A stretch of 33,864 bases of DNA from Candidatus Staskawiczbacteria bacterium RIFCSPHIGHO2_02_FULL_42_22 (GTDB lineage: Bacteria; Patescibacteriota; Minisyncoccia; Minisyncoccales; Staskawiczbacteraceae). This document shows, piece after piece, positions 8,844 to 17,515 of the stretch. Position numbers and translations under genes: made by a program. The stretch covers positions 1-33,864 of the forward strand of contig MHOT01000005.1 in NCBI GenBank assembly GCA_001820175.1, in the 5' to 3' direction. Position 1 is the stretch's first letter, and each line of letters starts with the position of its first letter. The notes beneath the pieces are model-generated. The model was not told where the DNA came from. It saw nothing but the letters and a program-made list of their open reading frames with translations, and ran no database searches.

Positions 8844-9407
8844 ATGGAGAATACTCAATTCAAAAACGTAAAACCGACCGGGCAGGGTGCCCCCGAAAAA
8901 AGAAAAAGGAAAAGCGCTGTTTCTGAATACAAAAAATCGCTGACCGAAAAGCAGACCCTTAAAAATTTGTACGGTTTATCTGAACGGCAATTTAAGCGTT
9001 ATGTGCTCCAAACCCTTGAAAAAATGGGTCGGGTCGAAAACGTGTCCAATGAACTTATTAGCCGTTTGGAAAAACGTTTGGACAATGCGGTATTTCGGTT
9101 GGGATTTTCAAAATCTCGCTCCCAATCGCGGCAAATGGTAAACCATGCCTATTTTTTGGTAAATGGAAAATCGGTTAATATTCCATCATTTCAAGTAAAA
9201 AAGGGAGATGTTATTGCCATGAAAGAGACCAAGAAAAAAAAGCCGATGTTCAAGGATTTATCAGAAACACTAAAAAAAATAGAGACACCAGTATGGTTGA
9301 ATTTAAATAAAGAAAAATTTGAATCAACGGTTACAGGTGAGCCAAGTTTGGCAGAAGTTAACCCGCCCGTTGAAATATCGTTGGTGTTTGAGTTCTACTC
9401 TAGATAA
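8844..9407 (+). CDS. rpsD: 30S ribosomal protein S4
   Basis: SERQFKRYVLQTLEKMG..SRLEKRLDNAVFRLGFSKSRSQSRQMVNHAYFLVNGKSVNIPSFQVKKGD. Confidence 0.95.
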   Translation: MENTQFKNVKPTGQGAPEKRKRKSAVSEYKKSLTEKQTLKNLYGLSERQFKRYVLQTLEKMGRVENVSNELISRLEKRLDNAVFRLGFSKSRSQSRQMVNHAYFLVNGKSVNIPSFQVKKGDVIAMKETKKKKPMFKDLSETLKKIETPVWLNLNKEKFESTVTGEPSLAEVNPPVEISLVFEFYSR

Positions 9408-9414
9408 TATTAAT

Positions 9415-9487
9415 TGCATGGAACAGATAGCATGGAACAATTAACCGTAGGTTATGTTTCATGTTTCATGTTTCATGTTTCATAAAA
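9415..9487 (+). repeat. Palindromic word-repeat spacer (gcatggaaca x2 / tgtttcatg x3)
   Basis: gcatggaacagatagcatggaacaatt ... gttatgtttcatgtttcatgtttcatgtttcat. Confidence 0.75.
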
Positions 9488-10291
9488 ATGATTCCACTTC
9501 CATTACCTGCTAAGGTGATAAAAAAGGATTCCCATCAAGCAACCTTTGAAATAGACGGCCTCTATCCGGGGTATGGGGTTACCATCGGGAATTCATTGCG
9601 ACGGGTTTTGTTATCATCTCTTCAAGGAGTTGCCGTTACTGAAGTTAAAATAAAGGGAGCGCCCCATGAATTTTCCACCATCCCCGGGGTGTTGGAGGAT
9701 GTTATTATGATTCTCTTGAATCTAAAAAATTTAAGATTCAAAATTCATGAAGGGACTATGCAAAAAGTACAGCTTCATGTAAAGGGAGAGAGAAAAGTAA
9801 CAGGAGGGGACTTTAAAATGTTTCCCCAAATTGAATTGGCAAACCCTGAGCTACCTATTGCCACCATTACTGATAAAAAAACGGAACTTGATATAGAACT
9901 TACCATAGAAAAAGGCATTGGATACGAGCCGAAAGATCATCGAAAAATAAAAAAAGCGGGGGCGGGCATTCAAGAAAAAGCGGAAATAGGGGCCATTGCT
10001 CTAGATGCTATTTTTACCCCCATTAAAAATGTGAATTTCCAAGTAGAAAATATGCGAGTAGGGGAAAGGACTGATTTTGATAAACTTCGCCTTGAAATAG
10101 AAACTGATGGTACGTTGACTCCGCAAGAAGCATTTTCCCAGGCATGTGACATATTGTTATCCCACTTTACCTTAGTTTCAGGAAAAGATTCATCTTTGAT
10201 TGACGGAGAAGGTGCCAATAATGCTGATCAAACACCTAAAGAAAAACCTAAAAAGAAAGAAGTAAAGCCAAAAAAGAAAAGCAAGAAGTAA
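9488..10291 (+). CDS. rpoA: DNA-directed RNA polymerase alpha subunit
   Basis: GYGVTIGNSLRRVLLSSLQGVAVTEVKIKGAPHEFSTIPGVLEDV; start set after the tttcatg repeat. Confidence 0.95.
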   Translation: MIPLPLPAKVIKKDSHQATFEIDGLYPGYGVTIGNSLRRVLLSSLQGVAVTEVKIKGAPHEFSTIPGVLEDVIMILLNLKNLRFKIHEGTMQKVQLHVKGERKVTGGDFKMFPQIELANPELPIATITDKKTELDIELTIEKGIGYEPKDHRKIKKAGAGIQEKAEIGAIALDAIFTPIKNVNFQVENMRVGERTDFDKLRLEIETDGTLTPQEAFSQACDILLSHFTLVSGKDSSLIDGEGANNADQTPKEKPKKKEVKPKKKSKK

Positions 10292-10397
10292 GTAGATGCG
10301 ATGCCAATATGCGAATGCATACTAATAATACCAATACGGAAACGTTATTCGTATAATTAGTATGAATTAGTATATTAGAATCGCATTGAGCGAAGCG
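10292..10397 (+). repeat. Palindromic spacer, family gatgcgatgccaatatgcgaatgcatact / tagtatgaattagtatattagaatcgcat
   Basis: Reverse complement matches the spacer at 33091-33364. Confidence 0.8.
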
Positions 10398-10748
10398 ATG
10401 CGAAAGTTAAACAAAGGGAGAATATTATCAAGGCCGAAAAACCAACGAGAAGCGTTGCTAAAAACCCTGGCGACCAGCTTGTTTTTGGGTGGAAAAATTA
10501 AAACTACGGAAGCCAAGGCAAAAGAATTAAGGGTGGTTGCGGAAAAATTCATTACCCGGGCCAAAGATAATACGGTTTCAAATAGGCGATTATTGGCAAA
10601 ATCATTATCTTCGTTTACCGTAAAAAAATTAGTGGATGAAATTGCGCCAACCTTTAAAGATCGCCAAGGTGGCTATACCCGGATAATGAAACTGGGGCCA
10701 CGAAAATCCGATGGGGCTAGGATGACAATTATAGAATTAGTGAAATAG
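10398..10748 (+). CDS. rplQ: 50S ribosomal protein L17
   Basis: MRKLNKGRILSRPKNQREALLKTLATSLFLGGKIKTTEAKAKELR. Confidence 0.95.
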   Translation: MRKLNKGRILSRPKNQREALLKTLATSLFLGGKIKTTEAKAKELRVVAEKFITRAKDNTVSNRRLLAKSLSSFTVKKLVDEIAPTFKDRQGGYTRIMKLGPRKSDGARMTIIELVK

Positions 10749-10838
10749 GTGTGAAATCCTAAACTCTAAATCCTAAACTCTAAACCATTTTAGAATTTAG
10801 AAATTAGAATTTAGAATTTCTTTTGCGAAGCAAAAGCT
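10749..10838 (+). repeat. Palindromic word-repeat spacer, same family as 8215-8301, with hairpin CTTTTGC-GAA-GCAAAAG
   Basis: Hairpin 10820-10836. Confidence 0.85.
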
Positions 10839-11201
10839 ATGGAAGTAATAAAACGAGACAATCATATTGTGGATGCAACTGATAGGCCCTTGGGCCGATT
10901 AGCTACCGAAGTGGCAGTTTTATTGCGCGGTAAAAATAAAGTGGGGTTTGCACCCTATAAAGATATTGGCGATTTTGTAACGGTAAAAAACGTTAACGGA
11001 TTAAAATATACGGGTAAGAAATTCCAAGATAAAATTTACTATCACCATACCTTGTATTTAGGAGGATTAAAACAGGCCACCATGAAAGAGGTGTATTTAA
11101 AAAAGGGGCCCGAAGAGATATTCAGAAAAGCGGTCATGGGAATGTTAACTAAAAATAAATTAAGGGCAAAACAAATTAAACGATTAAGATTCCAAAAATA
11201 A
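10839..11201 (+). CDS. rplM: 50S ribosomal protein L13
   Basis: HIVDATDRPLGRLATEVAVLLRGKNK..YHHTLYLGGLKQATMKE. Confidence 0.93.
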   Translation: MEVIKRDNHIVDATDRPLGRLATEVAVLLRGKNKVGFAPYKDIGDFVTVKNVNGLKYTGKKFQDKIYYHHTLYLGGLKQATMKEVYLKKGPEEIFRKAVMGMLTKNKLRAKQIKRLRFQK

Positions 11202-11333
11202 TTCAATTTTATTGCAAAGCAATAAAATTTCGCAGATTCACGCTGATAAAACGCAGATTAACGCAGATCACGTAACGTATCCGCGTAAATCCGCGTAACA
11301 TCTGCGAATATCCGCGATTTTTACAAAGTAAAA
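11202..11333 (+). repeat. Palindromic word-repeat spacer, same family as 7490-7621, ending in TTTTTAC-AAA-GTAAAAA
   Basis: cgcagattcacgctgataaaacgcagattaacgcagat ... tatccgcgtaaatccgcgtaacatctgcg. Confidence 0.85.
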
Positions 11334-11900
11334 ATGATGGTTACAGAAAAAACTAAAATAAAAAAAGTTACTTCTCCCATAAAGGAAAAGCCACGGGTAA
11401 AAAAAGCAGAAGAAGTAATGACGGTTACGCCAAAAGTTGGCGTGGATATTCAATTAGATGATATTATGCCGGAAGATTTTCCAACCGAAAAGGAGCTCGC
11501 CTCAAAGCCGGACCGGTATTTTGAAGCCATTGGCCGGCGCAAAACCGCTGTGGCACGCGTGCGGCTTTTTACTCGAGGCGATAAGCAATTTTTAGTTAAT
11601 GGCAAAAGCTATCAGGAATATTTCTCTTTAAAGGGAGATCAAGAAACTTCGGTGGCTTCTATGAAAAAAATGAAGTGTTTGGATAAATTTAAGGTAACCG
11701 TAATGGTAAAGGGTGGAGGAAGAAATTCCCAAGCCGAAGCGGTGCGTCATGGAACTGCCCGCGTATTAGTTGATTTTAATAATAATTTTAGAAAACGATT
11801 AAGAAAAGCAGGTTACTTAACCCGCGACCCAAGAATGAGAGAACGTAAGAAATTCGGACTCAAACGCGCCCGCAAAGCACCCCAGTGGGCGAAGCGGTAA
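11334..11900 (+). CDS. rpsI: 30S ribosomal protein S9 with N-terminal extension
   Basis: YFEAIGRRKTAVARVRLFTRGDKQFLVNGKSYQEYF..RKAGYLTRDPRMRERKKFGLKRARKAPQWAKR. Confidence 0.95.
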   Translation: MMVTEKTKIKKVTSPIKEKPRVKKAEEVMTVTPKVGVDIQLDDIMPEDFPTEKELASKPDRYFEAIGRRKTAVARVRLFTRGDKQFLVNGKSYQEYFSLKGDQETSVASMKKMKCLDKFKVTVMVKGGGRNSQAEAVRHGTARVLVDFNNNFRKRLRKAGYLTRDPRMRERKKFGLKRARKAPQWAKR

Positions 11901-11938
11901 TAGAACCCGTCAGAAAACGATTATCAAATTAAATTTTG

Positions 11939-11976
11939 ACACAAAACCACTCTTTTTAGAGTGGTTTTGTGTTTTA
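11939..11976 (+). terminator. Intrinsic terminator after the ribosomal cluster
   Basis: acacaaaaccactct-tttt-agagtggttttgtgt then ttt. Confidence 0.75.
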
Positions 11977-12031
11977 CGAAGAATGTTGAAATTGAAACGT
12001 GAAAAAGGTAAAATTAGATAAATTATTATTT

Positions 12032-13885
12032 ATGAGATTTATAGGAAACAAAGAACTGATAATTGATGAAATAAAGAATCTTTTGAAAGAAAGAGGGCTT
12101 TTAAATAACAAGCGCAGGTTAAAATTATTTGATGCTTTTTGTGGTACAGGAGCTGTTTCTGATTCACTTAAAGATTCATTTGATTTAATAGTTAATGACA
12201 TGTTGAAATGGTGTGTCATTTATACTAAAGGAAGAATAGTGGTAAAAGATTGTACATTTGAAAAACTAGGATTTGACCCTTTTGAATTTTTAAATTCAAA
12301 CGCACAAATAAGAAAAGGTTTTTTCTATAAAAACTACTCACCTGGTGGTTCAAAAAGAATGTATTTCAGCCCCGAAAATGCAGGTAGAATTGATTATTTT
12401 AGATATACAATCGAAAGATGGAAATTAGATTATTTGATAAACGATAATGAATACTCATATTTATTGGCAAGCATTATTGAGTCTATATCTTTCGTATCTA
12501 ATACAGCCGGTGTTTACGGAGCATTTTTGAAGCACTGGGATCCTCGTTCAAAGAAATTAATTATTCTTCAAAGAGTCAAATCAAGTAATTCTGGATATTT
12601 TAATGTTCAATTTTACAACGATAAAATAGAAAAGATAATAGATAAAATTAATTGCGACATTCTATACCTTGATCCACCGTATACCCAAAATCAATATGGC
12701 ACACAATATCACTTACTTGAAACATTAGTACTAGATGACAATCCAAGCGTAAGTAAAATAACTGGGTCTAGGCCAGTTTCTCCAATGAGATCCGACTGGT
12801 CCGTAATGTATAGAGCACATATTTTATTCGATGAAATTATTTCCAAAACAAAGGCCAAATATATTATTTTAAGCTATAGTACAGATGGATTTATGTCTAA
12901 AAGCTTTATAGAAGCTAGTTTAAAAAGATATGGGAAGACAAAGTCTTATAAATGTAAAAAAATTTCTTACAATAAATATACAAATTTTAAATCAAAAGGC
13001 AAAAAAGAACACTTTGAGTACTTATTTTTTATTGAGAAAAAAGATTCTGCCGACATTCATTATGAATCTCCATTAAACTATATCGGAAGTAAGGCAAAAA
13101 TGATACTAGAAATTAAAAAGTATTTACCTAAAAACATAAGTACATTTTTTGATATTTTTGGTGGTGGTTTTAATGTTGGAATAAATTCTGAAGCAAATCA
13201 CATTATTTACAACGATGTTAACCATTTTGTTAAAGATTTAGTAGAGTCATTTAAAACAAGCGACACTTACCAGTACCTTCTTTATGTAAAAAGACTGATT
13301 AAAAAATATAATTTGAAAGAGGAAGATACAGAAAGTTATTTGAAAATAAGAAAATACTACAATTCACTACCAATCGAAAAGCGGAATCCAAAACTCCTCT
13401 ACGCGATTATCTTATATGGATTTAACCAGCAGATCAGATTTAATGGAAATCATGATTTTAACAATCCAGTTGGCATGCGATGGTTCAATGATAAGGTGCT
13501 CGAAAAAAAGATTAGCTTTTCAAAGGCGATCAAAGAAAAAAACATCACTTTTTCAAGTGTTGAGTTTCCAAATTTTTTGGACAAAATAGAAAAGAACTCA
13601 TTTGTTTATATGGATCCACCATATCGTTTAACGAGGGGATCATATAATGACGGGAAAAGAGGATTTAATGGATGGGGACATGATGATGAAAGGAAATTAC
13701 TCGAGTTCGCTGATTCATTAAATCATAAATCAATACGTTTTATGATATCATATGTTATAGAGTATAAGGGAAGGACCAATATGGAAATAAAAAATTGGAT
13801 TAGATTAAACAACTATCGCCTTATAAATATAGATCAAAATTCTAGTATTCCAAGGAACGAGGTTCTTATATTAAATTATAGCTAA
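12032..13885 (+). CDS. Fused two-domain adenine-specific DNA methyltransferase (M.FokI-like architecture)
   Basis: Two half-modules: MRFIGNKELIIDEI..FDAFCGTGAVSD..LDPPYTQNQYG and LNYIGSKAKMILEI..FDIFGGGFNVG..MDPPYRLTRG; an upstream GTG at 11999 is also in frame. Confidence 0.85.
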   Translation: MRFIGNKELIIDEIKNLLKERGLLNNKRRLKLFDAFCGTGAVSDSLKDSFDLIVNDMLKWCVIYTKGRIVVKDCTFEKLGFDPFEFLNSNAQIRKGFFYKNYSPGGSKRMYFSPENAGRIDYFRYTIERWKLDYLINDNEYSYLLASIIESISFVSNTAGVYGAFLKHWDPRSKKLIILQRVKSSNSGYFNVQFYNDKIEKIIDKINCDILYLDPPYTQNQYGTQYHLLETLVLDDNPSVSKITGSRPVSPMRSDWSVMYRAHILFDEIISKTKAKYIILSYSTDGFMSKSFIEASLKRYGKTKSYKCKKISYNKYTNFKSKGKKEHFEYLFFIEKKDSADIHYESPLNYIGSKAKMILEIKKYLPKNISTFFDIFGGGFNVGINSEANHIIYNDVNHFVKDLVESFKTSDTYQYLLYVKRLIKKYNLKEEDTESYLKIRKYYNSLPIEKRNPKLLYAIILYGFNQQIRFNGNHDFNNPVGMRWFNDKVLEKKISFSKAIKEKNITFSSVEFPNFLDKIEKNSFVYMDPPYRLTRGSYNDGKRGFNGWGHDDERKLLEFADSLNHKSIRFMISYVIEYKGRTNMEIKNWIRLNNYRLINIDQNSSIPRNEVLILNYS

Positions 13886-13887
13886 AT

Positions 13888-15066
13888 ATGAATAAACCAC
13901 ATTTTACAATTAAAAATAATTTTCAAAAAGGGGGTATCTTGTATCAAGATTTATTAACTCCAGAAATACTATCTGATATTTGCTTGAAAGTTACGAATCG
14001 TCCTGATTATACATATGATTTTGATAATACCGGATATAATATAGGTAGACTTGTAGTGCTTGAATATCAAAATAAAAAACACTATGTTTCTATATCAGAA
14101 ACAGACATTAGAAGCAGAAATTCTAGCTTTCAGAGTCTTCCTAGCGCCCTATCGAGATATATTCTTGATAAAAATCCAAATAAGGAGATATCTTTTTACT
14201 TTTACCCTTCAATTACCGGTAACTACGAGACACCTTATTTTATTTTTATGTACCGTCTAATGAAAACTGCAAAGATTAGATTTCTAAATGAGACAAAATA
14301 TTTGAGCCATCCAGTGGTTCATTTTACAACAGCAGCAGATATTATTGCGAGTAAAGAGCAGCTTAGAACTAAAAATAGAGGAAATAGATCAACATATATC
14401 ACAAGAGGCCCTAATAACGAGTTACAAATTTACGGAAAAACGTATGGAGCTAATAAGTACGAAACAACCATCCTTTGTTTGGCTTTATCAGAAATCGCCG
14501 ACTCAAAAGTTCAATTATTTCAAATTGGAGACGGTGGTCTAACAGAGTTGCCGCAAACAGCAAAAGATGCTATTGAATCACTTGGGGTTGTTAAAATCTA
14601 TACCTCCAACAAAAAAATTGAAAAAATAGACTTTGAAGAAAATGATAGTTTGCGCTCCATCGAGTATGTATATAATCTTTTAGAAAAACTAGGTGGGAAA
14701 AAATGTGCTTTTTGTGGTTGTGAAATTCCTCAGATCATTCATGGTGCACACATTTGGCCTGTAACTGACATAAAAAAGGATAAAACTTTATCTAAAGATA
14801 AAAAATTGGCTTTCGCTCTCGATGGAGAAAATGGTCTTTGGCTTTGTCAAAATCACCATAAATTACTCGATGTAAACATTTTGAGAATATCAGAAAACGG
14901 AAAAGTTAAGTACAGTTCGGAAATCAATGGATTAAACGCAATATTTTTGAAATACATAACAAAACAAACTCAGCTTCAGGGCACAATTCTTTCAAGTAGA
15001 TTTATTTATTATTTAAGAAAAAGAAATAACATCTTAAAAGAATCATTATATTGCGAAATAACATAA
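13888..15066 (+). CDS. HNH restriction endonuclease, partner of the preceding methylase
   Basis: CAFCGCEIPQIIHGAHIWPVTDI..LDGENGLWLCQNHHKLLDVN HNH motif; starts 2 nt after the methylase stop. Confidence 0.75.
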   Translation: MNKPHFTIKNNFQKGGILYQDLLTPEILSDICLKVTNRPDYTYDFDNTGYNIGRLVVLEYQNKKHYVSISETDIRSRNSSFQSLPSALSRYILDKNPNKEISFYFYPSITGNYETPYFIFMYRLMKTAKIRFLNETKYLSHPVVHFTTAADIIASKEQLRTKNRGNRSTYITRGPNNELQIYGKTYGANKYETTILCLALSEIADSKVQLFQIGDGGLTELPQTAKDAIESLGVVKIYTSNKKIEKIDFEENDSLRSIEYVYNLLEKLGGKKCAFCGCEIPQIIHGAHIWPVTDIKKDKTLSKDKKLAFALDGENGLWLCQNHHKLLDVNILRISENGKVKYSSEINGLNAIFLKYITKQTQLQGTILSSRFIYYLRKRNNILKESLYCEIT

Positions 15067-15095
15067 AAAATATACCCTCACATACTGTGTTAAAC

Positions 15096-15123
15096 TTGAC
15101 TCCAGGAACCATTGTTATATAAT
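15096..15123 (+). promoter_or_regulatory. Promoter TTGACT-N16-TATAAT
   Basis: ttgact ccaggaaccattgtta tataat. Confidence 0.7.
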
Positions 15124-15129
15124 TAGCTA

Positions 15130-15266
15130 AATTAGTGATTGCCAGTTTATATCCCCGATATTGTTTCTCGCTTCAGTGAGGGTGGGTAACCACTCCTCAT
15201 CAGTGGGCCAAACGATAAAGAAATCCTCCAAGATTACACCAAGAAACCGCCAATGGCGGTTTTTTT
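15130..15266 (+). ncRNA. Candidate structured small RNA of unknown family
   Basis: Promoter, no convincing ORF, stem TATTGTTT/AAACGATA, hairpin GAGG-GTGG-GTAA-CCAC-t-CCTC, then a terminator. Confidence 0.5.
15244..15266 (+). terminator. Intrinsic terminator
   Basis: aaaccgcc-aat-ggcggt then ttttttt. Confidence 0.8.
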
Positions 15267-15286
15267 GGTGTTCAAATTCAAATATA

Positions 15287-15459
15287 ACCGTGAATTACGA
15301 AATGCTTTCGAGGGATTTTTTCCAAATTTTGAGCGAAAATGTGATAGAATTCTGAGGCATAGCCAAGGGCTCTGTCGAAGAATTATTGCACATTTGCAGC
15401 CAAAATTTGGGGAAAAGACCCGAAAAGTCATTCTCAAGCGGGCATTTCGTAATTCACGG
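15287..15459. mobile_element. MITE-like palindromic element, TIR CCGTGAATTACGAAATGC, TA flanks
   Basis: ATA-ACCGTGAATTACGAAATGC ... GCATTTCGTAATTCACGG-TA; central GAGGCATAGCC..GGCTCTGTCGA. Confidence 0.65.
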
Positions 15460-15464
15460 TATGA

Positions 15465-15500
15465 ATAAAAAAGTCGTTTCGGGGCCTCCGATACGACTTG
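15465..15500 (-). terminator. Terminator of the ClpN-like gene
   Basis: Minus strand AAGTCGTATCGGAGGCCCCGAAACGACTTTTTTATTC. Confidence 0.7.
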
Positions 15501-15516
15501 TTTGGTTCAAAAAAAT

Positions 15517-16080
15517 TTACACTTTCTTTATGACAATGGATTCTCCTTCTTTCATATCACGGAGAAACTGCATTATTTGTTCAAGGGTAGAATCATTGAA
15601 TTCCAGAATTGTTACCGTTTGCAGCTCTAATTTTGGCAACGGTTCATTTCCCAAAAGGAAATTAACTTCCTGTCTTACCTCTTCCAATTTTACTCCTAAA
15701 TTCATTAAAATCTTGCATGCGATGCTTTCTTGATCGCGCAAAATTGCAAGAAGCAGATGTTCAGTGCCAACGCGACGGTGGCCGAGTCCCCTGGCCTCCA
15801 AGTAGGAAAAGTCAAGAATTCTTTTGGTGGTTGGTGTGTTAGTTAACTTTCCTATGGATGGTCCGTCCGGACCAATTTGGACGATTTTTTCAACTTCAAG
15901 GCGAATTCTGTGAAGATCAACACCAATATTTTTAAGTGCATTAGCGCCAACCCCTGATCCTTCTTTGGCCAGGCCCAGCAAAACATGTTCGCTTCCAATA
16001 TATTGATGGTTAAAGCGTTTTGCTTCATGTTCGGCCCAGGCCATAACCCTGCATGCGCGGTCAGTGAAGTTTTCGTACAT
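15517..16080 (-). CDS. Stand-alone ClpA/ClpC N-terminal (Clp R) domain protein without AAA+ modules
   Basis: MYENFTDRACRVMAWAEHEAKRFNHQYIGSEHVLLGLAKEGSGVGANAL..RRVGTEHLLLAILRDQES; SD AAGGAG upstream. Confidence 0.85.
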   Translation of the reverse strand: MYENFTDRACRVMAWAEHEAKRFNHQYIGSEHVLLGLAKEGSGVGANALKNIGVDLHRIRLEVEKIVQIGPDGPSIGKLTNTPTTKRILDFSYLEARGLGHRRVGTEHLLLAILRDQESIACKILMNLGVKLEEVRQEVNFLLGNEPLPKLELQTVTILEFNDSTLEQIMQFLRDMKEGESIVIKKV

Positions 16081-16163
16081 GAAACCACTCCTTAAAAAGA
16101 AAAGCAGGAATGTGAAAGGTACTACTATTAAGTGTATATTAGCGCTAAACAATTATCAATATT

Positions 16164-17513
16164 TTACGGCACCAATCTTTCCGAAACCAGTAAACCGCCT
16201 TCGCTTAACAGGTATAACTTTTTATCCTGCTGATTAAAAAAGATGTCAGGGCTTTTTATGTCAATTAAATTCTCATCTGTCAGCAATGCTTTTTGCGGCA
16301 ACGTTACGGTATTTACGTTTCCGCGGGTGTCGATTTCAGAAATAACAATAGCGTCTCTTAGGGTAAAAATAACGTAATCGTTTCCCAGCCACTGAGCTTC
16401 GTTAATAGTGTCGGAAAATCTATTTAAAAATACTGCCGCTGGGTTTTGCATATGTGTCTTTGACAGTAATATTTCATGGTCGTTTTGGTATAGAATTTTT
16501 TGGCCATCGGGCGAAGTTATTATTTCATGAACGGAGCTGTAAAAGTTTTTAAATGCTTCCGATTCACTATCCAGTAAAAATAGCGACTGGTTTTCCTGCA
16601 AAAAAGTCATATCGGCTCGCCTCAATATTTTATAAGCCGCCTCGGTTTTAATGGGGAAGGGTTTTTTGGTTAAGGTATTTATTACTATGCCCCTGGTGGT
16701 TGAGGTATATAAAAATCCATCCTGCGATAACCAGCTAATACTATTATTTGCCACGTGCCAGGCGGCAATATTTTTTATTAAAGGAAGCGTTTGTTGATTG
16801 GAATACAGATTTTTGTTTTTAACAAAAAATATTTCATTAGGATTTTCCGGATTAAAAGAAGCGTCCTCCGCCTTAGTTAGCAAGGCAAGCACAGTAATTT
16901 TTGGGTTTTGCGAAACCGATGTTACCAAAAAATAATTGCTCCCCAGTCGCACTAATGTGCGGCTTGAATCGCCCGACCACGCTACGCTGGAAATGTTGCC
17001 AGTGGCGCCAAAAAGCAGGTCTTCTGTTTGATTATTTTCAAGATGCACTAATTGATAATTGATTTTTTGTCCGATTACGATTTTAAGTAAGATGTTTTTT
17101 TCATCGGGCGAGGGATAAAATTCTTGAACGTTATTTTGCAATAAAGTAAAGCGCGGTTGCTGTTTCATTAATATTACGTTTTCTAGTTTGGTAACCGATT
17201 GGTCCAGGACTTCTAAGTTTTTTTGGTAGTCAAAATAACCGTCTTTTTTTATGGTTACGGTATGCGGTCCGGGAAGAAGATTTTGCCGAAAAACAGAAGG
17301 AGAAAACAGTCCTGTAGTTTGGCTGGCAAGCGAATCAATGGTAATGGTTGCTCCCTGGGGCAAGGCCCGTACATACATTCCGCCCGTGGCCGTTATGTTA
17401 AACCGTCGTATGTCAATGCGGTATCCCAGCGAATAGAGTATAATGTAGGGCGCAATAACCACAAATAATGCCAGACAAATCAAAAATACAATAAATCGGG
17501 TTTTTCTTGTCAT
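16164..17513 (-). CDS. Membrane-anchored PEGA-domain protein with propeller-like region
   Basis: N-terminal TM; GGMYVRALPQGATITIDSLASQTTGLFSPSVFRQNLLPGPHTVTIKKDGYFDYQKNLEV. Confidence 0.7.
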   Translation of the reverse strand: MTRKTRFIVFLICLALFVVIAPYIILYSLGYRIDIRRFNITATGGMYVRALPQGATITIDSLASQTTGLFSPSVFRQNLLPGPHTVTIKKDGYFDYQKNLEVLDQSVTKLENVILMKQQPRFTLLQNNVQEFYPSPDEKNILLKIVIGQKINYQLVHLENNQTEDLLFGATGNISSVAWSGDSSRTLVRLGSNYFLVTSVSQNPKITVLALLTKAEDASFNPENPNEIFFVKNKNLYSNQQTLPLIKNIAAWHVANNSISWLSQDGFLYTSTTRGIVINTLTKKPFPIKTEAAYKILRRADMTFLQENQSLFLLDSESEAFKNFYSSVHEIITSPDGQKILYQNDHEILLSKTHMQNPAAVFLNRFSDTINEAQWLGNDYVIFTLRDAIVISEIDTRGNVNTVTLPQKALLTDENLIDIKSPDIFFNQQDKKLYLLSEGGLLVSERLVP

Positions 17514-17515
17514 AA

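Noticed and set aside
9461-9487. N-terminal MFHVSCFIK extension of RpoA
   Set aside because: Encoded by the tttcatg tandem repeat of the spacer; the ATG at 9488 fits RpoA homologues.
15161-15468. Small ORFs over the ncRNA/MITE region (64-71 aa)
   Set aside because: They span the terminator hairpin and TIRs and show no protein-like features.
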